Assembly: GCF_900243075.1 (NCBI RefSeq)
Contig: NZ_OEZH01000170.1
Location: 1-34,483 of the forward strand
DNA length: 34,483 nucleotides
Source: Clostridioides difficile
Lineage (GTDB): Bacteria; Bacillota; Clostridia; Peptostreptococcales; Peptostreptococcaceae
Direction: 5' to 3'
A program made the translations under genes and the position numbers. Under the pieces are notes generated by a model, which saw nothing but the letters and a program-made list of their open reading frames with translations, was not told where the DNA came from and did no database searches. Within the stretch, counting starts at the first letter, position 1; each line of letters starts with the position of its first letter. Shown here in pieces: positions 1 to 7,523 of this stretch.

Positions 1-105
1 AACTACGGGGATAGCCTGTGGAGAATTAGTAAGACATATTTTAGTATGCAAAATTCTATGAAGCAGGAACCCTGTGACTTTAGTCATGGGAGGTTCAGTA
101 GGGGG
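1..105 (+). mobile_element. 3' end of an IS605-family (TnpB) element, probable remnant
   Basis: This is not the end of asrB, which would be expected upstream of asrC. Frame 2 reads TTGIACGELVR and stops at 59-61. Frame 1 reads NSMKQEP further on. Both resemble pieces of the usual C-terminus of TnpB/OrfB proteins (a TGIxACG stretch followed by SxKQE), but they lie in different frames. Either the copy is frameshifted or only one match is real. A hairpin at 67-96 looks like the right-end structure of such elements. The element continues outside the window on the left, and its exact right boundary cannot be fixed here. C. difficile carries IStrons (group I intron plus IS605 genes), so an IStron tail is possible. 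Family assignment is by recognition only. Confidence 0.5.
67..96 (+). other. Stem-loop at the right end of the IS605-like element
   Basis: GAACC (67-71) pairs with GGTTC (92-96). Inside, GTGAC (74-78) pairs with GTCAT (83-87) around a TTTA loop. In TnpB elements the right-end transcript forms the guide RNA scaffold, so this could be the scaffold end of an omega-RNA, with asrC leader sequence lying where a guide would be. That role is inference. Confidence 0.45.
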
Positions 106-113
106 CGAAATTT

Positions 114-1085
114 GTGATAAGAGATTTAAATACTAAAAAAGTAATGAAAAATGCTTATAGGATTACAAAAACAAAATATGAGACTTCTTTAAGAGTTAGA
201 ATACCAGGAGGGCTTATTGACCCTGAGAGTTTAAATGTGGTTTCTAAAATTGCAAGTGAATACGGTAATGGACAGATACACATAACTACAAGACAGGGAT
301 TTGAAATACTGGGAATAGATATGGAAGATATGGAACAAATAAATAAAATTATACAACCTGTTATTGAAAAAATGAATATAAATCAAAGTGAGAAAAATGC
401 GGGTTATCCAGCAGCAGGTACAAGAAATATAGCAGCGTGTATAGGAAATAAAGTCTGTCCAAAAGCTCAGTATAATACAACTGAATTTGCTAAAAGAATA
501 GAAAAAGCTATATTCCCAAATGATTTACATTTTAAAGTAGCTTTAACTGGATGTCCAAATGATTGTATAAAAGCTAGAATGAATGACTTTGGAATTATTG
601 GTATGGCTTTACCTATATATGAAAAAGATAGATGTGTAAATTGTGGAGCATGTGTAAAAAAATGTTCTAAAATATCTGTTGGAGCATTAAAGACAGAAAA
701 TAATAAAGTAGTAAGAGATGGAGATAAGTGTATAGGTTGTGGAGAGTGTGTACTAAATTGCCCAACAAATGCATGGACTAGAGATGAGAAAAAATACTAT
801 AGATTGGCTATAATGGGTAGAACAGGAAAGAAAAATCCTAGACTAGCAGAAGATTTTCTTTTATGGGCAGATGAGGATAGCATAATAAAGATAATACTTA
901 ATACTTACAAATATGTAGAAAAATATATAGATAAAGATGCACCAGGAGGAAAAGAACATATAGGGTATATAATTGATAGAACAGGATTTATGGAATTTAA
1001 AAAATGGGCACTTGAAGGTGTTGAACTTCCAGAAATAACTAAAATGCACGAAAATATATACTGGAGTGGAGTTAAATATCTATAA
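114..1085 (+). CDS. asrC: Anaerobic sulfite reductase subunit C (siroheme/[4Fe-4S])
   Basis: AsrC is the catalytic subunit of the AsrABC dissimilatory-type sulfite reductase, which reduces sulfite to sulfide in the cytoplasm. The N-terminal half is the nitrite/sulfite reductase ferredoxin-like and siroheme fold, with TTRQGFEI near residue 60. The siroheme-coupled cluster ligands are C109-X5-C115 and C147-X3-C151. A two-cluster ferredoxin insert follows, with C174/C177/C180/C184 and C206/C209/C212/C216. Length (323 aa) fits the family. The start is GTG at 114, with AGGGGG (100-105) about 8 nt upstream. The upstream neighbour should be asrB but is an IS605-like tail, so the operon may be interrupted here. 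The following gene is a hydrosulfide channel, which suits a sulfide-producing enzyme. Confidence 0.95.
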   Translation: MIRDLNTKKVMKNAYRITKTKYETSLRVRIPGGLIDPESLNVVSKIASEYGNGQIHITTRQGFEILGIDMEDMEQINKIIQPVIEKMNINQSEKNAGYPAAGTRNIAACIGNKVCPKAQYNTTEFAKRIEKAIFPNDLHFKVALTGCPNDCIKARMNDFGIIGMALPIYEKDRCVNCGACVKKCSKISVGALKTENNKVVRDGDKCIGCGECVLNCPTNAWTRDEKKYYRLAIMGRTGKKNPRLAEDFLLWADEDSIIKIILNTYKYVEKYIDKDAPGGKEHIGYIIDRTGFMEFKKWALEGVELPEITKMHENIYWSGVKYL

Positions 1086-1142
1086 ATTAATTAAAACATA
1101 TGTTTAAATAAATTAAAAATCTAATAGAAGGAAGAGGGAATT

Positions 1143-1919
1143 ATGCATAAAGAGACTTTGGATAAATTAACTAATGCAGCTATAAATAAGATAAATTTAT
1201 TGAACACGAGCAAAGTAAAGTATTTGGTATCTTCTGCGTTTGCAGGACTTTATGTAGGTATAGGTATACTTTTGATATTTACTATTGGAGGAATTTTGAC
1301 TGATGCAGGTTCACCTATGACTAAGATAGTAATGGGGTTATCATTTGCAATAGCACTTAGTTTGGTTATAATGACAGGAACAGAATTATTTACTGGAAAC
1401 AATATGGTTATGTCTGCTGGTATGTTGAATAAGGGTGTAAGTATAAAAGATACCTCTAAAATATGGGGATATAGTTGGGTAGGAAATTTAATCGGAGCTT
1501 TGATTTTAGGTCTTATATTTGTAGGAACTGGTCTAGTAGACAAAGGACCTGTAGCTGAATTTTTTGCAAATACAGCAGCTAGTAAAGCATCTATGCCATT
1601 TACAGCTCTTTTCTTTAGAGGAATTTTATGTAATATTTTAGTATGTGTATCGGTATTATGTTCGTTTAGAACTAATAGTGATACTGCAAAAATAATTATG
1701 ATATTCTTATGCTTATTTGCTTTTATAACATCAGGTTTTGAGCATAGTGTAGCAAATATGACAATTTATAGTGTTTCATTATTTTCACCAGCAATAAGTA
1801 CAGTTACTATTGGAGGAGCTATTTATAATTTAGTAGCTGTGACACTTGGAAATATTGTTGGAGGAGCTTTATTTATGGGACTTGGAACTTATATATTGGG
1901 TAAAGAAAAACTTAACTAA
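1143..1919 (+). CDS. hsc: FNT-family hydrosulfide (HS-) channel
   Basis: This is a six-helix formate/nitrite transporter family pore of 258 aa, the usual FNT length. Hydrophobic helices are visible around residues 28-55, 65-90, 105-130, 155-180, 185-210 and 225-250. The fifth-helix family motif SGFEHSVANM places the central pore histidine at residue 201. FNT proteins form pentamers with one pore per subunit. A C. difficile FNT next to the asr genes was characterised as a hydrosulfide channel, and this gene sits 57 nt after asrC, so sulfide export is the best call. Generic tools may label it nirC or a formate transporter. RBS GAAGGAAGAGGG lies just before ATG 1143. A terminator follows the gene. 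Confidence 0.9.
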   Translation: MHKETLDKLTNAAINKINLLNTSKVKYLVSSAFAGLYVGIGILLIFTIGGILTDAGSPMTKIVMGLSFAIALSLVIMTGTELFTGNNMVMSAGMLNKGVSIKDTSKIWGYSWVGNLIGALILGLIFVGTGLVDKGPVAEFFANTAASKASMPFTALFFRGILCNILVCVSVLCSFRTNSDTAKIIMIFLCLFAFITSGFEHSVANMTIYSVSLFSPAISTVTIGGAIYNLVAVTLGNIVGGALFMGLGTYILGKEKLN

Positions 1920-1937
1920 ATTTATTGTATAAATTAT

Positions 1938-1995
1938 ATAACTCTCTTAATAAATACAGTTTTAGTATTATTGAGAGAGTTATTTTTATTTTTAA
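1938..1995 (+). terminator. Rho-independent terminator after the asr/hsc unit
   Basis: ATAACTCTCT (1938-1947) pairs with AGAGAGTTAT (1974-1983), and TAATA/TATTA extend the stem across a 3-nt bulge. A T-rich tract follows. Confidence 0.85.
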
Positions 1996-2067
1996 AAAAA
2001 ATATTTGAAAGAAAAAAGATATGGAAGCTTATGAAGTTATATAGAGAATACATACAATAAAATATGT

Positions 2068-2073
2068 TATAAT
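2068..2073 (+). promoter_or_regulatory. Probable -10 element upstream of the FUSC gene
   Basis: TATAAT sits about 120 nt before the start codon. No convincing -35 is visible at 17 nt. If used, the transcript has a leader of about 110 nt. The only structure I see in it is a weak CAACAA/TTGTTG hairpin (2144-2172). I recognise no riboswitch. Confidence 0.35.
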
Positions 2074-2192
2074 ATGAACTATATATTGAAAAACATGTAT
2101 AAAAGTTAGACTCCTACCGTAAAAAAGCTGATTTTGAATAAGGCAACAAATATGATAAAATTGGTCTTGTTGAAATTTTTAGGGGGGATATG

Positions 2193-4211
2193 ATGACAAA
2201 AAAACTAGTAATATCAAAAACAAAATTGTTTATTTTTATAATAGCATTTATTTCTATATTTATATATCTATTTGGAAGTAAAAACACACTTATAGGTGTA
2301 GGTATAGTAACAGCTATGTTAACACTCTTAGAAAGAGATTTAACTATTTCTCCAATTAAAAATTTACTAAAGTATTTAGCAATAAATATAATTTTGGGAG
2401 TACTATCATTTTTTGCAGTACAAAATATGTATTTAGGAATTTTATTAAATTTTATAGCATTATTTATAATAGGATATGTATTTAGTTATGACCTAAAAAG
2501 AGCGGTATATGTACCTTTTGGTCTAATGTATATATTTATGGTAAGTATACCTGTAGGAGTAAGTGAATTTCCTATGAGATTATCAGCCTTAGCTGTTGGT
2601 GCAGTTATAATAATGGTTGCTCAGTTTGTTATGAACAGAAATAGAATGAAAAAGGTTGGAGATAAAGAACTTATATCTATATGTGATGAATTATTAGAAA
2701 AAATTAGCCTTTTAAAAAATATTATTAATGATGATAATTCTATAAGTAAATCTAATATGAGAAAAATAGATAGCTGTAATTATAGAATAAATTCTGTATC
2801 CAAAAGTCTGAAAATGGTTATTTTTGACAATAGAAAGGATGACTTTTATATCAGCATTAAAGGTATAGATATAATAAATATTTTATTTTCATTAGAAAGA
2901 ATAAGTTTAATACTGGAAAGATATAAAAAAGATAGTAAGGAATTTGAAGATGAAGATATAAAACATATTCTAGAAGAAAGTAGCATTAATAGTAAAGTAG
3001 ATGTTTTAGCTGTAGTAACTAAAGAAGTAAACTATATTAAGATGTGTTTAGAAAATAAAGATACGATAACTGATAAGGAGATATTAGGATTTAGAGATTA
3101 TGTTATTGCTCAAAATACTAAAAATATAAATTTAAAAGAAATTTATAGCGTGTTAGAAAATTTATATGAGTTTTTAGTAGATTATAAAAAAGTAAAATCA
3201 AGAGATGAAAAGAGAGCTGAAAGAAAATCAAAGATACCTCATGAATTTAAACGACTATCAATATACAAGAAAAACTTTAATTTAAATTCTATAAGATTTT
3301 CTTATGCAATAAAGATTGCGTTAGCTACAGCTATAGCTGGTTTTATTATGGATTATTTCCACCTAAAAGATGGGAGATGGATAATGTTAACTGTGTTTTC
3401 ATTAACACAACCTTATGCGGAAAATTGTATACAAAGGTCTAGAAAAAGAATAGAAGGTACACTTATAGGAGCTATAATATTTATTGTATTATTTTCAATA
3501 ATAAAAGATAGTACACTAAGGTCGTTAATAGTTCTTTTAGCAGGATATATAAACTCTTATGTAGTTGACTATAGGAAATTAATAATGTGTGTAACCGTTT
3601 CAGCTCTTGGTTCAGCAGTAGTTATGGGAGACCCAAATGTTTTAACTATAAGTAGAATTTCATATGTGGCATTAGGAGCAATTATTGCATTAATAGTAAA
3701 TAAGTTTATATTACCATATGATGCTAAAACAGGTTATCAACATGTTATAGACATGTATAAAGGAATAGTTAAGAATATAATTGATGAAGTAAATAATTCT
3801 ATAGAAAATGTGACTGACGTTTACTATATAAAGAATTTATTATTAGTGCCATCACTTATTGAAGATAGACTTATGTTGATAAATGCTATATATAAAGATA
3901 AAAATCAAGAAGATTTCCTAGAAAATCAGAGATTACTAATAAGTAATATGTATAATTTATATATAAATATTAATCAGAATAAGATTGAAGATGAAGATAT
4001 AGAAAAAATATTGAGAGATACTGATTATATTTCAAATTACAATGCAGATAAGTATGATGAAGGAAGAATGATAATTTTAGAGAGTATTGAAAATACTAAG
4101 AGTCTAGGAGACAAGATAATTTGTCTAAATTTGTTACAAACTTTAAATGGTGTTAAAGAAATGTATAGAATAAGCAATATATCTAGAGTTTCAATAAAAG
4201 AAGCAGCCTAG
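2193..4211 (+). CDS. FUSC-family (YccS-like) inner-membrane protein
   Basis: This is a large (672 aa) integral membrane protein of the FUSC/aromatic-acid-exporter type. An N-terminal block of about six helices spans residues 5-150. A long charged cytoplasmic helical region spans about 155-370. A second helix block at about 375-510 contains the FUSC_2-like stretch with FSLTQPYAENCIQRSRKR. A charged C-terminal tail of about 160 residues follows. The two-block layout is typical of the family, whose members are proposed efflux components for aromatic or fusaric-type acids; the substrate here is unknown. Two ATGs are possible. AGGGGGG at 2181-2187 is only 2 nt from the ATG at 2190 but 5 nt from the one at 2193, so I prefer 2193. 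It stands alone between two terminators. Confidence 0.8.
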   Translation: MTKKLVISKTKLFIFIIAFISIFIYLFGSKNTLIGVGIVTAMLTLLERDLTISPIKNLLKYLAINIILGVLSFFAVQNMYLGILLNFIALFIIGYVFSYDLKRAVYVPFGLMYIFMVSIPVGVSEFPMRLSALAVGAVIIMVAQFVMNRNRMKKVGDKELISICDELLEKISLLKNIINDDNSISKSNMRKIDSCNYRINSVSKSLKMVIFDNRKDDFYISIKGIDIINILFSLERISLILERYKKDSKEFEDEDIKHILEESSINSKVDVLAVVTKEVNYIKMCLENKDTITDKEILGFRDYVIAQNTKNINLKEIYSVLENLYEFLVDYKKVKSRDEKRAERKSKIPHEFKRLSIYKKNFNLNSIRFSYAIKIALATAIAGFIMDYFHLKDGRWIMLTVFSLTQPYAENCIQRSRKRIEGTLIGAIIFIVLFSIIKDSTLRSLIVLLAGYINSYVVDYRKLIMCVTVSALGSAVVMGDPNVLTISRISYVALGAIIALIVNKFILPYDAKTGYQHVIDMYKGIVKNIIDEVNNSIENVTDVYYIKNLLLVPSLIEDRLMLINAIYKDKNQEDFLENQRLLISNMYNLYININQNKIEDEDIEKILRDTDYISNYNADKYDEGRMIILESIENTKSLGDKIICLNLLQTLNGVKEMYRISNISRVSIKEAA

Positions 4212-4225
4212 ATATTAAACTATAG

Positions 4226-4268
4226 AATAGTCATATATTTAAAATAAAGTATATGACTATTTCTTTTA
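4226..4268 (+). terminator. Rho-independent terminator after the FUSC gene
   Basis: A perfect 12-bp stem, AATAGTCATATA (4226-4237) with TATATGACTATT (4250-4261), is followed by TTCTTTTAT. Confidence 0.85.
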
Positions 4269-4390
4269 TAGAATATTAAAAGAAAATATTATATAAAAAA
4301 CAAAAATCATATGTTTATGAATTTTATATGAAAATAGTTAAAATATTGATTTTTTTCATTGGTTGAAAAAACAATTTACTTAGGATAAAC

Positions 4391-4396
4391 TATAAT
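4391..4396 (+). promoter_or_regulatory. Probable -10 element of the alpha/beta hydrolase gene
   Basis: TATAAT lies 30 nt before the start codon. The nearest TTGAAA (4363-4368) is 22 nt away, too far for a normal spacer, so the -35 is unclear. Confidence 0.4.
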
Positions 4397-4425
4397 AGTA
4401 TTCAAATATTATGGGGGTTAGATTT

Positions 4426-5283
4426 ATGAGTAAAGATGTAAAGGTAAAGCGTAATAAGAAATATGATACATTTAGTATAACTATGGAACTTGAGAGACCT
4501 TTACTTTATGATGAGGTTGAAAACAAAGATGATAAAAATAATAATAAAAAATTTAACATAAAGAATAAAATATTTAAGGGAATAGGTATACTATTTGTAT
4601 TGATATTGCTTGGTTTTTTCATATGGATAAACAAAACATATGAACCTCAAAAACTAGCAAAAGAAGCTCTAGTCAGTAATAGTAAAGTTGAAGTAACAGT
4701 AAAGGAAAATATTTCATTTACACCAAAAGGAAGAAAAGTTTCTAAGGGTTTAATTTTCTACCCAGGAGCTAAAGTAGAAATAGAATCTTATGCACCACTT
4801 GCCAGAAAAATAGCAGAAAGTGGATATGAGGTTGTAATTGTAAAGATGCCACTTAATATAGCCATACTTGGAACCAATAAAGCACAGAAAGTTATGGATT
4901 CTTACAACAATATAGAACATTGGGTAATAGGAGGTCATTCATTAGGAGGAGTTGCAGCAGCAAATTTTGCACGTGATAATAAATTAATTGATGGAGTTGT
5001 ATTTTTATCCTCTTATCCAATGGGGGATGAGCTGAAACTGTTAGGAAAAAAAGTTATATCCATATGGGGAAGTAAAGATGGCGTAGTCAATTTTAAAAGT
5101 CTTGTAGAATCAAAACAAAAACTCCCTGATGATACAACTTATGTTGAGATTGAAGGAGGAAATCATGCGCAATTTGGAGATTATGGAAAGCAAAGTGGAG
5201 ATAATGATGCTATTATAAGTCAAGAAAAACAACTTGATATTACTGCTAATAGTATTATTAAATTTTTAAAGGATATATCTTAA
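4426..5283 (+). CDS. Membrane-anchored alpha/beta hydrolase
   Basis: This is a 285-residue protein when started at ATG 4426. TGGGGG (4411-4416) then works as the ribosome binding site; an earlier in-frame ATG at 4411 would consume that site. An N-terminal cytosolic stretch of about 48 charged residues precedes one membrane helix (about 49-68, ILFVLILLGFFIWI). The catalytic domain therefore probably faces outward. The domain is of the alpha/beta hydrolase 5 type. The nucleophile motif GGHSLGG puts Ser at 172. Asp218 (GSKDG) and His247 (GGNHAQFG) complete the triad. The substrate is unknown. The gene is monocistronic by context, with no partner in the same direction close by. Confidence 0.85.
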   Translation: MSKDVKVKRNKKYDTFSITMELERPLLYDEVENKDDKNNNKKFNIKNKIFKGIGILFVLILLGFFIWINKTYEPQKLAKEALVSNSKVEVTVKENISFTPKGRKVSKGLIFYPGAKVEIESYAPLARKIAESGYEVVIVKMPLNIAILGTNKAQKVMDSYNNIEHWVIGGHSLGGVAAANFARDNKLIDGVVFLSSYPMGDELKLLGKKVISIWGSKDGVVNFKSLVESKQKLPDDTTYVEIEGGNHAQFGDYGKQSGDNDAIISQEKQLDITANSIIKFLKDIS

Positions 5284-5339
5284 ACTAAAACTTAAAATTT
5301 ATAATTATATAAAGTATTATTTTAAGTAAATATTAATAG

Positions 5340-5345
5340 TATAAT
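5340..5345 (+). promoter_or_regulatory. Probable -10 element of the radical SAM gene
   Basis: TATAAT lies 35 nt before the ATG. Only a weak TTATTT is present at the -35 position. Confidence 0.35.
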
Positions 5346-5379
5346 AGAATGAAGATTTAATTACAAGGGGGATTTTAAT

Positions 5380-6249
5380 ATGGAATATGATATGCCACTT
5401 TATAGACCACCAAGTGAGGCTTATAGTCTTATAATACAAGTCACACTTGGGTGTTCTCACAACAAATGTACGTTTTGTAGTATGTACAAATCTAAAAAAT
5501 TTAAAATAAAGCCACTAGAAGTAATAAAAAATGAAATTGATATATTTAGAAGACATTATAAACATGTAGAAAGAATATTCTTAGCAGATGGAGATGCATT
5601 GATAATACCAATGGAAAAACTAAGAGATATAATATTATATATAAAAGAAGTCTTTCCAGAATGTGAAAGAGTTACTATGTATGGTTCTCCTAAGTCTATA
5701 GAGAAAAAATCTGATGAGGAACTTAAAGAGTTAAAAAAACTTGGTGTTAAGATGATTTACCTAGGTCTTGAAAGTGGAAGTAATGAAGTATTAGAAGATA
5801 TAAAAAAAGGATTTAGTAGTGAACAATTAATAAAAGTTGGTAGAAAAGTTAAAAAAAGTGGTATCAAATTATCAGCCACTGTAATAGCAGGTCTTGGAGG
5901 AACTAAAAAAACACACCAGCATGCAGTTGATACAGGAAAAATGCTAGGAGCAATTTCACCAGATTATGTAGGTGTACTTAGTTTAATGGTAGAACCTAAT
6001 ACTGAACTTTACGATTTACTTAAGGCAGGAGAGTTTACAATACTAGAAGATAAGGCCGTGTTACAAGAAATTAAAGAGATGATAAAGAATATAGATGCCA
6101 ATGGAAAAATTGTATTTAGAAGTAATCATGCATCAAATTATGCTAACTTGAAAGGTGTATTACCTGATGATAAACAACGTCTAATTGATGAGATTGATTA
6201 CTACCTAAGTAACCAAAAACTAAAAAGAGAAGAATATAGAAGACTGTAG
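5380..6249 (+). CDS. Radical SAM protein (Elp3/MiaB-like core), unknown reaction
   Basis: The cluster-binding motif is C25-X4-C30-X2-C33, with TLGC before it and SMYKSKKF after it. This CX4CX2C spacing differs from the common CX3CX2C but is shared by a group of clostridial and archaeal radical SAM proteins that I recognise as a family without an assigned reaction. The rest fits a radical SAM barrel: FLADGDALI near 68, the ESG motif in LGLESGSNEVLEDIKKG near 130, and ATVIAGLGG near 170. No second cluster or B12 domain is visible in 289 aa. RBS AAGGGGG precedes ATG 5380. A strong bidirectional terminator follows, so it is transcribed alone. Confidence 0.85.
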   Translation: MEYDMPLYRPPSEAYSLIIQVTLGCSHNKCTFCSMYKSKKFKIKPLEVIKNEIDIFRRHYKHVERIFLADGDALIIPMEKLRDIILYIKEVFPECERVTMYGSPKSIEKKSDEELKELKKLGVKMIYLGLESGSNEVLEDIKKGFSSEQLIKVGRKVKKSGIKLSATVIAGLGGTKKTHQHAVDTGKMLGAISPDYVGVLSLMVEPNTELYDLLKAGEFTILEDKAVLQEIKEMIKNIDANGKIVFRSNHASNYANLKGVLPDDKQRLIDEIDYYLSNQKLKREEYRRL

Positions 6250-6295
6250 TTTTTGTAAAAATTAAATCTTTTGTAGGGATAATTTTATATATAAT

Positions 6296-6335
6296 AAAAA
6301 GTAAAGTAACTTCATGTGAAGTTACTTTACTTTTT
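6296..6335. terminator. Bidirectional terminator between convergent genes
   Basis: Nineteen-nucleotide complementary arms (6296-6314 and 6317-6335) carry an A-run on the left and a T-run on the right. It can serve both the radical SAM gene on the plus strand and the acetyltransferase on the minus strand. Confidence 0.9.
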
Positions 6336-6453
6336 ATTTTTGATTTTAGTATTGCATTAATTTTGAATATATTAAATAGAATACTAAAGTCTTAAAGAAG
6401 CTCTTATAAAGAGAATCATTAAAATCTAGTTTAAGATAAAGAATCACAAAATA

Positions 6454-7086
6454 TTAAACTAATTTATCAATATTTCCTGATTTAATATGCTGAATGTTTG
6501 ATTGAATTTTTTTTGATGACCAATCCCACCATTTAATTTCTAATAACTTTGAAATTGTATCATTACTAAATCTCTTTTTTATAATCTTTGCAGGTATTCC
6601 TCCAACAATAGAATATGGTGGGACATCATTAGTAACTATTGCTCTTGTTCCAATAATTGCACCATCACCAATATGTACACCTGACATAATTATAGCATCA
6701 TAGCCTATCCATACATCATTTCCAATTATAATATTTCCTTTATTGTCCCAAGCATCAGTTATATGATTGACATCTAGTCCCCATTCTTCATAAAAGATAG
6801 GAAAAGTATATGTAGATTGTGATTTCATTGTGTGATTTCCACTAGTCATTAGAAACTTTGCGTTACATGCTATTGAACAAAACTTACCAATTATTAATTT
6901 ATCATTGTTTATAGGGTAATGATATAATACATTGTTTTTCTCAAAATCTCTTGGGTCATTATAAAAGTCATTATATATTGTATAATCTCCAACTTCTATA
7001 TTTTCTCTTGTGATTACATTTTTAAGATATACAGTTTGATAATCATTACTTCTTGGGTATATTTTATTTGAATTTGGAATAGTCAT
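6454..7086 (-). CDS. Vat/CatB-type xenobiotic (streptogramin A) acetyltransferase
   Basis: This is a 210-residue left-handed beta-helix acetyltransferase of the xenobiotic acetyltransferase group. Hexapeptide repeats run from about residue 63 to 75 and from 114 to 160 (IIIGNDVWIGYDAIIMSGVHIG). The catalytic histidine motif GNHTM lies between them at His85. Family members acetylate streptogramin A (Vat) or chloramphenicol (CatB) with acetyl-CoA. The drug is not determinable from sequence alone, and chromosomal homologues may act on other compounds. ATG 7086 has AAAGGAGAG 8 nt upstream. A short leader peptide and alternative stems directly precede the gene, the arrangement expected for inducible translational attenuation. 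The length matches Vat proteins (about 209-220 aa). Confidence 0.88.
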   Translation of the reverse strand: MTIPNSNKIYPRSNDYQTVYLKNVITRENIEVGDYTIYNDFYNDPRDFEKNNVLYHYPINNDKLIIGKFCSIACNAKFLMTSGNHTMKSQSTYTFPIFYEEWGLDVNHITDAWDNKGNIIIGNDVWIGYDAIIMSGVHIGDGAIIGTRAIVTNDVPPYSIVGGIPAKIIKKRFSNDTISKLLEIKWWDWSSKKIQSNIQHIKSGNIDKLV

Positions 7087-7139
7087 GTTTAAATCTCTCC
7101 TTTGTAATATGTTGTGCTTTGACTATTCCACTATTACAA
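7076..7139 (-). promoter_or_regulatory. Two mutually exclusive stems around the Vat start (candidate translational attenuator)
   Basis: On the transcript, the leader-ORF 3' end (plus coordinates 7121-7130) is perfectly complementary over 10 nt to 7076-7085, which covers the G of the Vat ATG and codons 2-4. A second perfect 8-bp stem joins 7132-7139 (leader codons 5-7) to 7102-7109, immediately before the Vat Shine-Dalgarno sequence. The two stems interleave, so they would compete or form a pseudoknot. A ribosome held on the leader would cover both left arms and free the Vat start. Confidence 0.6.
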
Positions 7140-7152
7140 TACATCTCTTCAC
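7123..7152 (-). CDS. Nine-codon leader peptide (MKRCIVIVE) upstream of the Vat gene
   Basis: GTG at 7152-7150 is preceded by AAGGAG at a 7-nt spacing, which is a better ribosome binding site than many genes here have. It encodes 9 residues and stops with TAG at 7125-7123, 36 nt before the Vat ATG. Its last codons form arms of the stems described for 7076-7139. Leader peptides of this size regulate cat and erm genes in Gram-positive bacteria by drug-dependent ribosome stalling; that role here is inference. Confidence 0.55.
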   Translation of the reverse strand: MKRCIVIVE

Positions 7153-7461
7153 AAAATCACTCCTTAGATAGTATCCATATTTCAATTTATAATCTATATA
7201 TTTTGTATTTAAAAACAGACTTTTAACTATGTAGTATTTTATAACAATTATATTTTTAATTGATTATATATCAAGATAATAAAACTTGCAACTATTTAAT
7301 TTACATTAATATAAAATAATTTTTAATTTGAATAATATTAATGTTTAGTAGATGCTTAATTTTTAATAGTAATTTGACTATGATATGTTAGATATGGTAG
7401 AACTATGCTTATATAAATTATTTTTGAGTTAGTATTGTTATAGAGTATAGGATTTTTACTG

Positions 7462-7467
7462 TATAAT
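7462..7467 (+). promoter_or_regulatory. Probable -10 element of aroD
   Basis: TATAAT lies about 57 nt before the aroD start. A possible -35, TTATAG (7438-7443), is 18 nt upstream and weak. The rest of 7153-7460 is AT-rich with no gene that I can support; it should also hold the divergent Vat promoter. Confidence 0.4.
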
Positions 7468-7523
7468 AGAACTGTGAAGAAAAGAGAAAATATCTTATGA
7501 GATTTCTAATTATGGAGGGGAAT

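Noticed and set aside
2102-2113. AAAGTTAGACTC shared with the region near 19850
   Set aside because: A 12-nt match is expected many times by chance in a window of this size and composition.
2144-2172. Possible riboswitch in the leader of the FUSC gene
   Set aside because: Only a 6-bp hairpin with a 17-nt loop is visible and no known aptamer core is recognisable.
7164-7178. Second mini-ORF (ATG GAT ACT ATC TAA) on the minus strand upstream of the Vat leader
   Set aside because: No Shine-Dalgarno sequence precedes it; it merely overlaps the leader's own site.
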